Positions 1-9,279 of a DNA stretch of 64,000 nt are shown piece after piece. Position numbers and translations under genes: made by a program. Positions within the stretch are counted from its first letter, which is position 1; each line of letters starts with the position of its first letter. Source of the DNA: Dorea sp. CAG:317 (GTDB lineage: Bacteria > Bacillota > Clostridia > Lachnospirales > Lachnospiraceae); the NCBI GenBank assembly GCA_000433535.1, contig FR892666.1, forward strand, positions 147,917 to 211,916. The letters run 5' to 3'. The notes beneath the pieces are model-generated. The model was not told the DNA's origin and ran no database searches. It saw only the letters and a list, made by a program, of their open reading frames with translations.

Positions 1-667
1 CCAGTGCTTTCTTTTGCTGCTTTAAAGCTACCGCCTCGACCATGTCAAAGATCTTATTTGTAATCTGGGTCGTACAGATCTCGTCAATATCCTGCATAGT
101 TACTTCTTCCTGTCCCATGGCATAAGAAAATAATTTTTCCATCTCTTTTTCCAGATTTTCCATATCCGTTCCTGTCTTGGACACCAGATATCGGGCTGTA
201 GATTCCTTGATCTTCATTCCTTCTTTTTTCACACTTCCGGCGATCCAATAGAGAAGCGTTTTTTCATCCTGCCTTGACAGCTCCACGATCCGGCCTTTTT
301 CCTTCACCGCCTTATACATTTTCCCCCGCTTATCTACCTCTGACTCCACAAAAAGAAAGTATGCAGTTTCCGGAAGATTTTTCAGATAATCTGCAAGCTC
401 CGGTGCCGCGTTTTTAAAGAAACCGGAGTTCTCGATCACGATCAGTCTTCGCTCTGCAAAAAAAGGCATCGTCTCTGCCAGATCGATCACTTCTGCCACA
501 TGGATTCCTTTTCCCTCGTAATAAGTATAATTTACGGTATCATCTTCCGAAATCATTGCCCTTGTAAGCTTCTGTTTATACTGTTTTTTCAGATACGCCT
601 CTTCCCCATAGAGAAGATAAATCTGCTTAAATACACCTGTTTTAATATCTTCATTCAGACTCTTCAT
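1..667 (-). CDS. holA: DNA polymerase III delta subunit HolA (3' end cut by window)
   Basis: This is the clamp-loader delta subunit, which opens the beta sliding clamp within the replicative polymerase complex in the cytoplasm. Reading minus from the ATG at 665-667, the protein begins MKSLNEDIKTGVFKQIYLLYG, followed by the YxLYGxExYL pattern typical of delta N-termini. It continues with a region like FFAERRLIVIENSGFF and then EMEKLFSYAMGQEEVT, which matches the delta domain I/II layout. About 222 residues are present and the frame stays open to base 1, so roughly the last third is missing. It lies 61 bases downstream of comEC on the same strand, the usual comEC-holA order in Firmicutes. No other start fits as well. 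The assignment rests on the motif pattern plus this synteny. Confidence 0.88.
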   Translation of the reverse strand, partial: MKSLNEDIKTGVFKQIYLLYGEEAYLKKQYKQKLTRAMISEDDTVNYTYYEGKGIHVAEVIDLAETMPFFAERRLIVIENSGFFKNAAPELADYLKNLPETAYFLFVESEVDKRGKMYKAVKEKGRIVELSRQDEKTLLYWIAGSVKKEGMKIKESTARYLVSKTGTDMENLEKEMEKLFSYAMGQEEVTMQDIDEICTTQITNKIFDMVEAVALKQQKKAL

Positions 668-728
668 ATTTTTATCCCCGTCTCGATCTTCTTCCAAAAA
701 GTATAGCGAATTTCCTCCTGTAATTCAA

Positions 729-2909
729 CTATTTAAAACCAGAAATCGTAAACTCTCCCTCGGATACAACGATCGTCACCGCTCCTTCTTCCTGCGTGGA
801 ATATATAATAGCACCCGCGTCCTTCAATCGCTCCAACGTCTCCTTGTGAGGGTGCCCGTAAGAATTATTTTCCCCTGCTGATATAAAAGCATATTGGGGA
901 GCAGCTGTTTTCAAAAACTCTTCCGTCGTAGAATTTCCGGACCCGTGGTGAGCGGTCTTTAACACATCCCACACACATTCAGAATACTCTCCCTGCAAGT
1001 GGCCGACGAGGCGCTTCTCTCCCTCGCCTTCCACATCTCCGGTAAATAACATGTCAAAATCACCATATCGAAGGGCAAGCACTAACGAAGCACTGTTCCC
1101 GGTCTCTTCCATCTCTCCTTTCCCCGGCTGTATGCAGGTAAGAGACAGCTTCCCTTCCGTCAGACATTGTCCTTTTTCCATTGTAAAAACAGGAATTCCT
1201 TCTTCTGCCGCCAGCTCTGCCAGCTCCTTCAGCGCATCATCCCATACGGTCTGCGTCGGAAGAACAAGCCTCTTAATCGTTACCCCTGTCTTTTGCCTTT
1301 GCACCATCTCCCGGATTCCGCTAATATGATCCTGATCTCCATGAGAGACAAAGACATAATCAAGACTCCCGATTCCCTGAGATAAAAGATAGGGTTCTAT
1401 CCGGTACTCTCCCACCTTCTTCACATCACTGCTTCCGCCGTCCATGAAATAGGTCTTCCCTTCCGGACCTCGTATCACAAGCCCGTCTCCCTGTCCCACG
1501 TCCAGCATTGTAATTGTGATTTTATCTTTTACTTGTATTGTAAATAATAAAATTGTCATCCCTATACTCACAAGCAAAACCGAAAGAAAGCCCCTCCTCT
1601 TTCTGCTTCGTTTCTCCCCTTTGTTTTCCTCCTTCTTTCTCAGCAATAATACCGCTGCGAACAGAAAAACATAATAGAACAGAATCTTCCATATAGCCGG
1701 CTGCCCTGTGACCACCCTTGCAAAAGGAAGACGAAGCGCCGCTTCACAGCTATGCTCATACACCCGAAAAATTATTCGACAACACAAAAAGATTGCTTCT
1801 CCTGCATGTTCCCAAAACAGACTGATCATCGTTCCTGTAAGACCCGCTGCCATCAGTACCGACAACAGCGGAATTATAATCAGATTCAGGAAAACTCCAT
1901 AAATCGGAAATTCATAAAACGAATACATCAAAATCGGAAGAAGGAAAAGATTCACACTGACACTCGCCCAAAGGCTTTGTGCTGGTAAATTTTTAAATAT
2001 CGGAAGAATGAAAATAATTGCTATCAAAGCTCCAAACGAGAGCCAGAAGCCACTATCGTACAGAGAAAGCGGGCGCCACAAGCAGACGATCACCGCAGCA
2101 GCCGCAAGCGCTGTCGGACTATCATAATGTCTGCCTGAAAGATCTGCTCCTATGCGAAATAAAAACATCACCATTGCCCGAAACGCCGAAACCGTCATCC
2201 CGATCATCAAAATATAAGCAGACAAAAATAATATGCCCGCAAGCCCTCCCACGGTATACGAGCCCGTGATTCTTCGCAGGAGATGATAGACTCCCACACC
2301 AAGGAACGACAGATGAAGCCCCGAAACAGCCAACACGTGGGCAATCCCGTTTACCTGATACAGTTCCCTGATTTCTCGGTCCATCCCCTGTTTTTCTCCC
2401 AGGAGAATTGCCGCCAGAGCCCCGCCGTCTTCTTCTCCTGCTGCGTCAATAAGAATCCGTTTCCACTTCTGTCTCAGCTCATACAGTCCCTGTTTCAAGG
2501 GATTGCTTTCTCTATCTGTCACGCGCAGAGCTTCTGCCCACAGGAAGGCTCCTATCTTCTGTTTTTCATAATAAAATTTCTGATCGAAATTTCCCGGATT
2601 CCGCGCTTCCTCAAAAAGAGAAAGCTCTCCTTTGACGTTTACTTTATTTCCTATTTGAACCGGTTGTTTTGCATCATCATATACAAGAATTCTGGATGTT
2701 TTTTTTGATAAAATAAGATATAGAATTTGATAAGATTCTCTGACTTCAATTTGATATACCTGACCGGTAATCTGAACTTCTTTTCCTGCCTGCTTTTTCA
2801 TTTCAGGAGGCACAAGCTCTCGAAAGAACCGACTGCCTCCTGCCGTCATTCCTATGGAAAAAATCAGAAATACCATCAGGCACACACTGCATAATGGTCT
2901 GTTTCTCAA
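729..2909 (-). CDS. comEC: ComEC/Rec2-family DNA channel with C-terminal metallo-beta-lactamase domain
   Basis: ComEC forms the inner-membrane channel for single-stranded DNA during natural transformation. The 726-residue protein has an N-terminal membrane segment, a DUF4131-like OB region (about residues 40-130), a polytopic Competence domain with the signature GIAHVLAVSGLHLS (about 188-201), and a C-terminal metallo-beta-lactamase-like domain from about residue 465. That last domain carries DVGQGDG, SHGDQDHISG (metal-binding HxDxDH) and KTAHHGSGNS. The length is normal for the three-domain form. The gene overlaps the upstream GerMN lipoprotein gene by four bases (ATGA) and is followed by holA, so it is translationally coupled within the response regulator-kinase-lipoprotein run. 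The ComEA-like gene upstream on the same strand supports a DNA-uptake role, although no pilus genes are visible in the window. Confidence 0.93.
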   Translation of the reverse strand: MRNRPLCSVCLMVFLIFSIGMTAGGSRFFRELVPPEMKKQAGKEVQITGQVYQIEVRESYQILYLILSKKTSRILVYDDAKQPVQIGNKVNVKGELSLFEEARNPGNFDQKFYYEKQKIGAFLWAEALRVTDRESNPLKQGLYELRQKWKRILIDAAGEEDGGALAAILLGEKQGMDREIRELYQVNGIAHVLAVSGLHLSFLGVGVYHLLRRITGSYTVGGLAGILFLSAYILMIGMTVSAFRAMVMFLFRIGADLSGRHYDSPTALAAAAVIVCLWRPLSLYDSGFWLSFGALIAIIFILPIFKNLPAQSLWASVSVNLFLLPILMYSFYEFPIYGVFLNLIIIPLLSVLMAAGLTGTMISLFWEHAGEAIFLCCRIIFRVYEHSCEAALRLPFARVVTGQPAIWKILFYYVFLFAAVLLLRKKEENKGEKRSRKRRGFLSVLLVSIGMTILLFTIQVKDKITITMLDVGQGDGLVIRGPEGKTYFMDGGSSDVKKVGEYRIEPYLLSQGIGSLDYVFVSHGDQDHISGIREMVQRQKTGVTIKRLVLPTQTVWDDALKELAELAAEEGIPVFTMEKGQCLTEGKLSLTCIQPGKGEMEETGNSASLVLALRYGDFDMLFTGDVEGEGEKRLVGHLQGEYSECVWDVLKTAHHGSGNSTTEEFLKTAAPQYAFISAGENNSYGHPHKETLERLKDAGAIIYSTQEEGAVTIVVSEGEFTISGFK

Positions 2910-3829
2910 TCCTTTTTCTCCACATAATCATAGTCTGCCGCAAAAGGCTGACTTAAATCTACACTGCTTTGATACGTAACCTTCGTCTCTCCGTTGACCA
3001 GAATCTGAACCTGACCTGTCGCACAATTCTCTACGATTGAATTCACCAATGCATAAATGGTCACATACGGGTCAACTTTATAATCTGTATTCAAAAACTC
3101 TTCATTAAAATTCACATAACAGATTCCGTCTTTCACTGACACGCTGCGCACTTCTGTATTCGGAGAAATCACCGGAAAGTTTCCGTCCTTTCCCGGACCT
3201 TTCAGTATTTTTTCCACGATTACTTTTTCTCTCGACGTATTGCTGTTATACCGTACTTTCACCGTTTCCGAGCCAAGTCTGTCTCCCTTAGCATTCGAAA
3301 AATAAAGCCGAAACTTTTCAACCTGATAAGAGTGAAGCGAAGATCCTGTATTTTCCACAAAGTCTTCGGCATTCATAGCTCCCAATTCGCGGCCATGCTG
3401 ATCCTTCAAAGGCTCATCTTCTATGAAAAACCTCACATCATCCACACCGTCGATCTGTGTCAACGTCTGCACGACTGCCGCCCGGAGCAACAATTCCCCC
3501 TCTCCGCTAAGCTTCTCATACCCGTCGTCAAAGTACAATTTCACACACTCATCGGACAGCTCCCATTTTTCCAGCTTTGCCTCTTCTGCAAAAGCGCTTT
3601 GGTATTCCGTTGTATCCTCCACTCGGCGCATGGCTTTGAGTACATTTCGAACCTGTTCCTCTGCGGATGTTCCTTTCAATTGAATCTCCTCTTTTACAAG
3701 CCCCGTTCCTTCTACATTGACATAGTAGATACCAGGTTCCCCTTGTGCCGGCTTCCTGTCTTTTCCGCAGGCTGTTAAAAAGAGGACGCACACAAGGAAT
3801 AGGGCTATCATATCTCTACTCTTCTTCAT
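2906..3829 (-). CDS. GerMN-domain lipoprotein
   Basis: A 307-residue secreted lipoprotein. Residues 1-21 form a signal peptide ending in the lipobox LTAC, so Cys21 should be lipidated and the protein anchored outside the membrane. Two GerMN (sporulation/germination GerM) repeats follow. The first holds VRNVLKAMRR and RAAVVQTLTQIDGVDDV, the second EKVIVEKILKGPG and GICYVNFNEEFLN with ALVNSIVEN. GerM-type proteins are known from spore and cell-envelope remodelling, but the function here is inferred only from the domain. The gene sits directly behind the histidine kinase (17-base gap) and overlaps comEC by four bases. The order regulator-kinase-GerMN lipoprotein resembles loci where the lipoprotein modulates the sensor kinase, so a sensory accessory role is possible. 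Confidence 0.82.
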   Translation of the reverse strand: MKKSRDMIALFLVCVLFLTACGKDRKPAQGEPGIYYVNVEGTGLVKEEIQLKGTSAEEQVRNVLKAMRRVEDTTEYQSAFAEEAKLEKWELSDECVKLYFDDGYEKLSGEGELLLRAAVVQTLTQIDGVDDVRFFIEDEPLKDQHGRELGAMNAEDFVENTGSSLHSYQVEKFRLYFSNAKGDRLGSETVKVRYNSNTSREKVIVEKILKGPGKDGNFPVISPNTEVRSVSVKDGICYVNFNEEFLNTDYKVDPYVTIYALVNSIVENCATGQVQILVNGETKVTYQSSVDLSQPFAADYDYVEKKD

Positions 3830-3846
3830 ATCATTCTTCCTTCTTT

Positions 3847-5250
3847 CTACGCCACATAGTTCAGTGGAATCCGCATAGTAAATGTTGTTCCTTCCCCCGG
3901 CTGACTGAACACTTTGATCGCACCCCGATGCATTACAACTGCACTTCTTGCTATAGCAAGCCCAAGCCCTGTGCCGCCGATTTCTCTGGAGTGAGATTTA
4001 TCCACGCGATAAAAACGTTCAAAAATATGTTCCACTTCATCCTCTGCAATTCCGATTCCTGAATCCGCCACTTCGATATAGAAAAATTTGTGGTCTGCAT
4101 TCAAGGATACATGCACCCAGCCATTTTCTTTATTGTATTTAATCGCATTTTCCACGAGATTACTAAGCGCCAGCGAAAATTTTGTTTCATCTACCTCTGC
4201 TGTCACCGGACGGAAGCTCTCATAGACGACCTCAATATTATTGGCTGCTGCAATTGGACGCAGACGTTTCAAAATCTTCTCCACAAGCTCATTCATATTC
4301 TCTGACCGGATATTCATGGTGTTCGCTGTCTTGTCCATTTTCACAAGCGATAACAAATCATTAATGATCTTAGCTTCTCTCTCGATTTCCTCGGACAGAT
4401 CTTCCATAAATTCCTTATACAATTCCACCGGCACGTCATCCTGTAAAAGGAGCGAATCCGCCAAAACCTTCATAGATGTGATCGGAGTTTTTAATTCATG
4501 CGACACATTTGATACAAATTCCTGTCTGGAATCATCCAGTATTTTCAGTCTTCCGAGCATTTTGTTAAAGGCTTCCGATAAAAGCCTTGTCTCTGTATAG
4601 CTGTTTTCATGAAGATAATCGGCATTATACCCTTCCGTCACAGCAGCTATCGAATGAGTGATTCGGCCAAATGGCTTCACCATTACAAATCCAAGGAACA
4701 ACGCTGTGATTATCGTCACAAGTCCCATTGCCATTCCCAGAATGTCCGCTTTGTTCTCCAGAATCTGCCGTCCTTCTACGATGGGATCTGTGGAAATGCT
4801 TACAAGGATCACTCCGGATACCTCATCGGAATCCATTGCCATAATCGGTGATGCCACCTCAATATAGCGATTTTCGGCATCATAACGACTGGTGCTGTTC
4901 CCATTTTTGCACCGAATCACATCTTCCGACACGATTGTCTTTCCTTTATCCATATCATATGTATCTTCTACAATGCGGTATTCACTGTCGATGACCATTA
5001 CCCGTCCGCTGTAGATATTGGACAATTGGGTAAGTTCGCCCTTGATTACTTCAGATGTAATCCCGTCTGAATAGTCTAATGTTCTCAGCTGATTACAAAG
5101 AATAGTGCACTGATTCTGTATCTCTGCCGTCTGCACTTCCACGGCTCTTTTTTCATAACTATTAAGAATCACCGCTCTCATCAGTGCGCCCGAACAAAAT
5201 CCTACGACAATGACAAGCAGCGCGATCCGAAAACGGAGACTCTTTAACAT
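3847..5250 (-). CDS. Two-component sensor histidine kinase (HAMP, HisKA, HATPase)
   Basis: Membrane histidine kinase paired with the OmpR-type regulator just upstream. From the chosen ATG at 5250 the protein has a first membrane helix (RIALLVIVVGFCSGALM), an extracytoplasmic sensor of about 150 residues, a second helix (MAMGLVTIITALFLGFVMV), and a HAMP linker. The HisKA box is NVSHELKTPITSM with the phosphoacceptor His. The ATPase domain has an N box (NLVENAIKYN), G1 (DSGIGI) and G2 (GGTGLGLAI). The frame is open further upstream into the regulator gene, to 5412, but that part would be read out of frame from regulator codons. The regulator stop lies at 5270-5272. No strong ribosome site precedes 5250, so the start is the least certain point. 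The ligand is unknown. Confidence 0.85.
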   Translation of the reverse strand: MLKSLRFRIALLVIVVGFCSGALMRAVILNSYEKRAVEVQTAEIQNQCTILCNQLRTLDYSDGITSEVIKGELTQLSNIYSGRVMVIDSEYRIVEDTYDMDKGKTIVSEDVIRCKNGNSTSRYDAENRYIEVASPIMAMDSDEVSGVILVSISTDPIVEGRQILENKADILGMAMGLVTIITALFLGFVMVKPFGRITHSIAAVTEGYNADYLHENSYTETRLLSEAFNKMLGRLKILDDSRQEFVSNVSHELKTPITSMKVLADSLLLQDDVPVELYKEFMEDLSEEIEREAKIINDLLSLVKMDKTANTMNIRSENMNELVEKILKRLRPIAAANNIEVVYESFRPVTAEVDETKFSLALSNLVENAIKYNKENGWVHVSLNADHKFFYIEVADSGIGIAEDEVEHIFERFYRVDKSHSREIGGTGLGLAIARSAVVMHRGAIKVFSQPGEGTTFTMRIPLNYVA

Positions 5251-5269
5251 ATCTGCTTTGATATACTTA

Positions 5270-5962
5270 CTAACCCTTGAAATAATAACCCACTCCCCAC
5301 TTCGTGTATACATACTTCGGATCACTTGGATTGGTTTCAATCTTTTCACGAAGTCTTCGAATATGTACATCCACGGTTCTGGCATCTCCCGGATACTCGT
5401 ATCCCCATACAATATTCAGAAGATTCTCTCTGCTGTATACTTTCCCCGGATTCATGGCAAGAAGCTCCAAAAGATCGAACTCCTTAGCTGTGAGGTTCAC
5501 TTCTTTTCCGCTGATCACTACCCGTCTGCTCTCACAGTCAATTCTCATGTCACCTTTTGTCACTACTTTATCGTTCGTTTCTTCCTGACTCTTTCTGCCC
5601 ATTCGTCTCATGATCGCTTTGATTCTTGCTTTCACCTCAAGAATGTTAAATGGTTTGGTAATATAGTCGTCTGCGCCGTATTCCAGTCCGAGGATCTTAT
5701 CCATATCATCCCCTTTTGCTGTCAGCATAATAACCGGCACATCGGAAAACTCCCGAATCTGCTGACACACTTGAAAGCCATCGCATTTTGGAAGCATCAC
5801 ATCCAGCAGGATCATATCATAAGAATTCTCTCTGGCAAGCTTCAGCGCTTCCTCCCCATCATAAGCACAGTCCACTTTCATGCCGTCCTGTTCCAGACTG
5901 AACCGGATTCCTTTCACGATCAACTTTTCATCATCGACAACCAATACCCTTTTTCCTTCCAT
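5270..5962 (-). CDS. OmpR/PhoB-family response regulator
   Basis: A 230-residue DNA-binding response regulator. The receiver domain (about 1-115) shows the acidic pair VVDDE, the phosphoacceptor Asp in MILLDVMLPKCDG, the conserved Thr/Ser switch region VIMLTAKG and the Lys in DDYITKPF. The C-terminal winged helix (about 135-230) contains LTAKEFDLLELLA and DARTVDVHIRRLREKI, which defines the OmpR class. It precedes the histidine kinase gene and is 12 bases downstream of the ComEA-like gene, so the genes are probably cotranscribed. The regulon is unknown. The surrounding GerMN, comEC and comEA genes suggest an envelope or DNA-uptake link, but that is inference from position only. It is not recognisably WalR or PhoP from sequence alone. 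Confidence 0.92.
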   Translation of the reverse strand: MEGKRVLVVDDEKLIVKGIRFSLEQDGMKVDCAYDGEEALKLARENSYDMILLDVMLPKCDGFQVCQQIREFSDVPVIMLTAKGDDMDKILGLEYGADDYITKPFNILEVKARIKAIMRRMGRKSQEETNDKVVTKGDMRIDCESRRVVISGKEVNLTAKEFDLLELLAMNPGKVYSRENLLNIVWGYEYPGDARTVDVHIRRLREKIETNPSDPKYVYTKWGVGYYFKG

Positions 5963-5974
5963 ACTGCGACCCCC

Positions 5975-6580
5975 TCATGAAACTTTAATCTGATCTTTGA
6001 TCTTGTCAAATATACCGTCTTTGATTCCTTCTACTTCTTTTAATTCTTCTGCCGAACGGAATCCACCCTGCTTCTTGCGGTACTCAAGAATGGCATCTGC
6101 TCTTGACTCGCCGATGCCGTTCAGCGTCATCAATTCTTCTTTCGACGCCTTATTAAGATCTACTCTTGCGTCCTCCTGCTCTCCCTCCGGCAAAGGGACA
6201 GCCGACGCCTGTACTTCTTCTCTGGACGGGACATATATTTTCTGACCGTCCTTTAGGCTCTCTGCCTGATTCAAATAAGTATCTGCTGCAGTCTCTGTCA
6301 TACCTCCCGCAGCCTGCACCGCCTCATAGAGACGGCTTGTGTTCTTCAGTTCGTAAACTCCCGGCTCAACGACCTGCCCGCATACATACACGCAGATCTT
6401 CCCGCCTTCTGCTCCACCCTCTTCATTTTGCTTTTCCTTCTGCTCTTTTTGCGGTTCTTTCGAATCTTCCTCTATCGTCTGAACCTCGGCAAGCGTTTCC
6501 CGCTCTTCCTTCTTAGAACATCCATAACAAAGAGTGAAACAAAACATTATGATACACAATTTGATCCATTTTCCTCGCAT
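5975..6580 (-). CDS. comEA: ComEA-like helix-hairpin-helix lipoprotein
   Basis: A 201-residue exported DNA-binding protein. The N-terminus has a short signal peptide ending in a lipobox-like CYGC, then a charged Glu/Lys linker. A SLBB-type domain follows (ICVYVCGQVVEPGVYEL, about residues 60-115), then a C-terminal double helix-hairpin-helix: VDLNKASKEELMTLNGIG and FRSAEELKEVEGI. In naturally competent Firmicutes ComEA binds incoming double-stranded DNA at the cell surface and passes it to ComEC, encoded 3 kb downstream on the same strand. The usual ComEA anchor is a membrane helix. Here the N-terminus reads more like a lipoprotein, which is a variation. The gene heads the ComEA-regulator-kinase-GerMN-ComEC-HolA run. 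Confidence 0.85.
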   Translation of the reverse strand: MRGKWIKLCIIMFCFTLCYGCSKKEERETLAEVQTIEEDSKEPQKEQKEKQNEEGGAEGGKICVYVCGQVVEPGVYELKNTSRLYEAVQAAGGMTETAADTYLNQAESLKDGQKIYVPSREEVQASAVPLPEGEQEDARVDLNKASKEELMTLNGIGESRADAILEYRKKQGGFRSAEELKEVEGIKDGIFDKIKDQIKVS

Positions 6581-6646
6581 AAATCTTCTCCTTTACAGCT
6601 GTCGAGACTGTAAATACCCCTCTTTATGCAAGCTATATTTATTCTA

Positions 6647-7078
6647 CTATTTCCATTGAAAAATTGCAACTCCAATCAGGGCAATCACCATACCAATTAC
6701 TTTTCTCCATTCCAGCGCAGCTTTCTCTACCCCAAACAGACCGAACAATTCAATCAGATATGCGATAATAAGCTGAGAAAACACGATCAGAAGAGCTGCC
6801 TTTGCAGGACCTAGCTGTTCCATGCTTTTAATGACCGTCCACGTGATTCCCGCTCCGATCACACCGCCTAAAAGAAGGTATTTGGGCTCTACTTTGGCAA
6901 TTGCCGATACAGAATCTCTCCCTGTCACAAGCCATGCTCCTGCACATACCAAAAAAGCGGTAAGCTGCACCCATCCATTACTCACCCACATTCCGGCAGT
7001 TTTGGTCACCTGTGTATTAAATACCCCCTGTACACTCATCAGCGCTCCTGAAAGGATCGCAATCAAAAAACCAATCAT
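6647..7078 (-). CDS. YdcZ-type (DUF606) DMT-family membrane protein
   Basis: A 143-residue integral membrane protein with four or five predicted helices, beginning MIGFLIAILSGALMSVQGVF and containing NTQVTKTAGMWVSNGW. This matches the half-size YdcZ/DUF606 branch of the drug/metabolite transporter superfamily, whose members probably act as dimers. The substrate is not known. The conserved Asn/Gln near the N-terminus (VFNTQV) and the glycine-rich helix pairs are typical. The stop lies about 65 bases upstream of the ComEA-like start on the same strand. The gap to argD (56 bases) holds no clear terminator, so it may be read through from the arginine operon, although a functional link is not implied. 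Confidence 0.8.
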   Translation of the reverse strand: MIGFLIAILSGALMSVQGVFNTQVTKTAGMWVSNGWVQLTAFLVCAGAWLVTGRDSVSAIAKVEPKYLLLGGVIGAGITWTVIKSMEQLGPAKAALLIVFSQLIIAYLIELFGLFGVEKAALEWRKVIGMVIALIGVAIFQWK

Positions 7079-7134
7079 CGTAATCTATACCTCCACATTT
7101 TTACTATCAGTATATCCAGATGACTGGTTTTTCA

Positions 7135-8310
7135 TTATAAGACTTTTCTCAATTTTTCAATCATTTCATCTACATGCTCTTTTTCGATCACCAGAGGCGG
7201 CACCAGACGGATCACGTCGCTTCGGGCACTGATGATAAGAAGCCCTTCTTCCATCGCCTTTTTCACCACTTCTCCCACCGGTCCACTTAGCTTGATTCCC
7301 CGGATGAGTCCAAGACCTCTTTGTTCTACCACACAGTCATAGTCTTCCACCAGCTTTTTCAGCTGTTCCTCCAGGTAGTCACCAACTTCTTTTACGTGCG
7401 CTGCCAGCTTCTGCTTTTCATAGATTTCCAGCGTTTTGGCAACCGCCGCACAGGCAAGTGGATTTCCTCCATATGTCGTTCCGTGATCTCCCGGCTTCAA
7501 AGATGCTTCCGCCACAGCTTTGGTCATGGCAAATGCGCCCACCGGCACTCCGCTTCCAATTGCCTTTGCCATCGTCATAATATCTGGTTTTGTTCCATAT
7601 AGCTGCCATGCAAACATTTCTCCCGTCCTTGCCATGCCGCACTGGATCTCATCACAGATCATCAAAATACCTTCTTCATCACAAAGCTTGCGAATTCCGG
7701 TCATAAATTCTTTTGTCGCGGTATTGATTCCGCCTTCTCCCTGAACAGGCTCCACAATGATTCCACAGGTTTTTTCATTTACGAGCTTCTTCACACTTTC
7801 CAGATTGTTAAATTCAGCAAAAGACACGCCCGGAATCAACGGTTCGAACGGTTCTCTGTAAGCCGGATGCTCTGTTACCGACAACGCTCCCATTGTTCTT
7901 CCATGAAAAGAATCTTTCATTGCAATGAATTCAAACCGTCCGCTCTTTTTCTGCCATGCGTATTTTCTCGCTGCCTTTAAAGCGCCTTCGTTTGCCTCTG
8001 CCCCGCTGTTCGTGAAAAATATCCGGTCCATCCCGCTTACTCTGCGAAGCGCCTCTGCCGCCTTTCCGCAAGTGGTATTATAATATAGGTTTGAAGAGTG
8101 AAGCAGGTTGTCAATTTGTTCCTTCAACGCATTTTTCAACTCTACATTCCCATAGCCGAGACCTGACACTGCAATTCCCGCCATAAAATCCAGATATTTC
8201 TTTCCGTCTGTATCGTATAAATACACACCGTCTCCCCGGTCTAAGGTAATCGGGAAACGATTGTAAGTATGAAGGAGATTTTCCTCCGTCATTTTCATAT
8301 ATTCATTCAT
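7135..8310 (-). CDS. argD: Acetylornithine aminotransferase
   Basis: PLP-dependent class III aminotransferase that converts N-acetylglutamate semialdehyde and glutamate to N2-acetylornithine and 2-oxoglutarate, the fourth step of arginine synthesis. Landmarks are TNSGAEANEGALKAARK (PLP phosphate cup), MKDSFHGRTMGALS, MICDEIQCGMARTG (cofactor-ring Asp) and the Schiff-base lysine in TMAKAIGSGVPVGAF. The start at 8310 is chosen because GAGGAGAGG, lying in the last codons of argB, is at ideal distance. The frame is open 13 codons further, inside argB. It follows argB with a one-base gap and is the last gene of argC-GNAT-argJ-argB-argD, all on minus. Length (391 residues) is normal. Confidence 0.95.
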   Translation of the reverse strand: MNEYMKMTEENLLHTYNRFPITLDRGDGVYLYDTDGKKYLDFMAGIAVSGLGYGNVELKNALKEQIDNLLHSSNLYYNTTCGKAAEALRRVSGMDRIFFTNSGAEANEGALKAARKYAWQKKSGRFEFIAMKDSFHGRTMGALSVTEHPAYREPFEPLIPGVSFAEFNNLESVKKLVNEKTCGIIVEPVQGEGGINTATKEFMTGIRKLCDEEGILMICDEIQCGMARTGEMFAWQLYGTKPDIMTMAKAIGSGVPVGAFAMTKAVAEASLKPGDHGTTYGGNPLACAAVAKTLEIYEKQKLAAHVKEVGDYLEEQLKKLVEDYDCVVEQRGLGLIRGIKLSGPVGEVVKKAMEEGLLIISARSDVIRLVPPLVIEKEHVDEMIEKLRKVL

Positions 8311-8311
8311 G

Positions 8312-9214
8312 CTATTCCTCTCCTCGATAATAAGTCGGCTCACCATCATTTAAAATCGCAGTACCGATTCCTTTATTTGTAAATATTTCAAGCAGCAGGC
8401 AATGCGGAATCCTTCCGTCTAAAATGTGGACTCTTGATACGCCATGTTCGATAGCCTCCACGCAATTATAAAGTTTCGGAAGCATGCCTCCACCAATATA
8501 TCCTTCATCCATAAGCGCTCTTGCTTCTGACACCTTCAATTCTGAAATCAAAGTTTCCGGATCTTTTGGATCTTTATATACTCCTTCAATATCTGTCAAA
8601 AATGCAAGCTTTTCCGCTCTCATTGCCCGGGCAATCGCACAGGCAGCATCATCGGCATTAATATTGTAAGTATTGTAGTCATCATCCAGCCCGATCGGGG
8701 CAATAACCGGAAGAAAATCTTTTTCGAGAAGATCATATAAGATACGCGCATTGACCTCTTTGACATCTCCGACATATCCGATATCTTCTCCGTCGGCAAA
8801 TTTCTTTTTCACAGACAGAAGCTTTCCATCCTTGCCGCTTAAGCCAATGGCACGCACCCCAAGGCTTTCTACAAGCTGTACAAGATTTTTATTTACTTTA
8901 CCAAGCACCATCTCCGCCAGCTCCATCGTCTCTTCATCCGTCACACGCAGTCCGTTTACAAATTGGGGCTTCATGCCTACTTTACTCACCCATTTGCTGA
9001 TTTCTTTTCCTCCGCCGTGCACAATGATCGGCTTAAAACCTACCAGCTTAAGCAATGTCACATCCTGAATCACATGTTCCTTCAAAGTGTCGTCTACCAT
9101 TGCGCTTCCGCCGTACTTTACTACGATCACTTTCCGGTTAAAACGCTGGATATAAGGAAGCGCCTCGATCAACACCTCCGCCTTGTCCAAATATTTCTGC
9201 ATCTGTTTATCCAT
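8312..9214 (-). CDS. argB: Acetylglutamate kinase
   Basis: Amino-acid-kinase-fold enzyme that phosphorylates N-acetylglutamate with ATP, the second step of the pathway. The 300-residue protein shows [11 protein letters not shown] (phosphate-binding Lys and Gly), [13 protein letters not shown], the substrate segment [15 protein letters not shown] and the nucleotide loop [11 protein letters not shown]. The N-terminal helix (about residues 1-25, [19 protein letters not shown]) is characteristic of the arginine-sensitive hexameric enzymes, so feedback inhibition by arginine is likely by family knowledge. It is preceded by a moderate AGGCGG ribosome site. A 65-base gap to argJ contains several long T runs on the plus strand (9230-9279), an A-rich stretch in the mRNA. 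Confidence 0.96.
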   Translation of the reverse strand: MDKQMQKYLDKAEVLIEALPYIQRFNRKVIVVKYGGSAMVDDTLKEHVIQDVTLLKLVGFKPIIVHGGGKEISKWVSKVGMKPQFVNGLRVTDEETMELAEMVLGKVNKNLVQLVESLGVRAIGLSGKDGKLLSVKKKFADGEDIGYVGDVKEVNARILYDLLEKDFLPVIAPIGLDDDYNTYNINADDAACAIARAMRAEKLAFLTDIEGVYKDPKDPETLISELKVSEARALMDEGYIGGGMLPKLYNCVEAIEHGVSRVHILDGRIPHCLLLEIFTNKGIGTAILNDGEPTYYRGEE

Positions 9215-9279
9215 CTATATCGCCGCCTTTTTGTGAATTTTCGTAATTTTTTTATGTCTTTTTATATTTTTTTATTTTT

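Noticed and set aside
5210..5980. A 256-codon plus-strand open frame
   Set aside because: It is the complement of the response regulator gene, whose motifs are complete. No family resemblance on plus.
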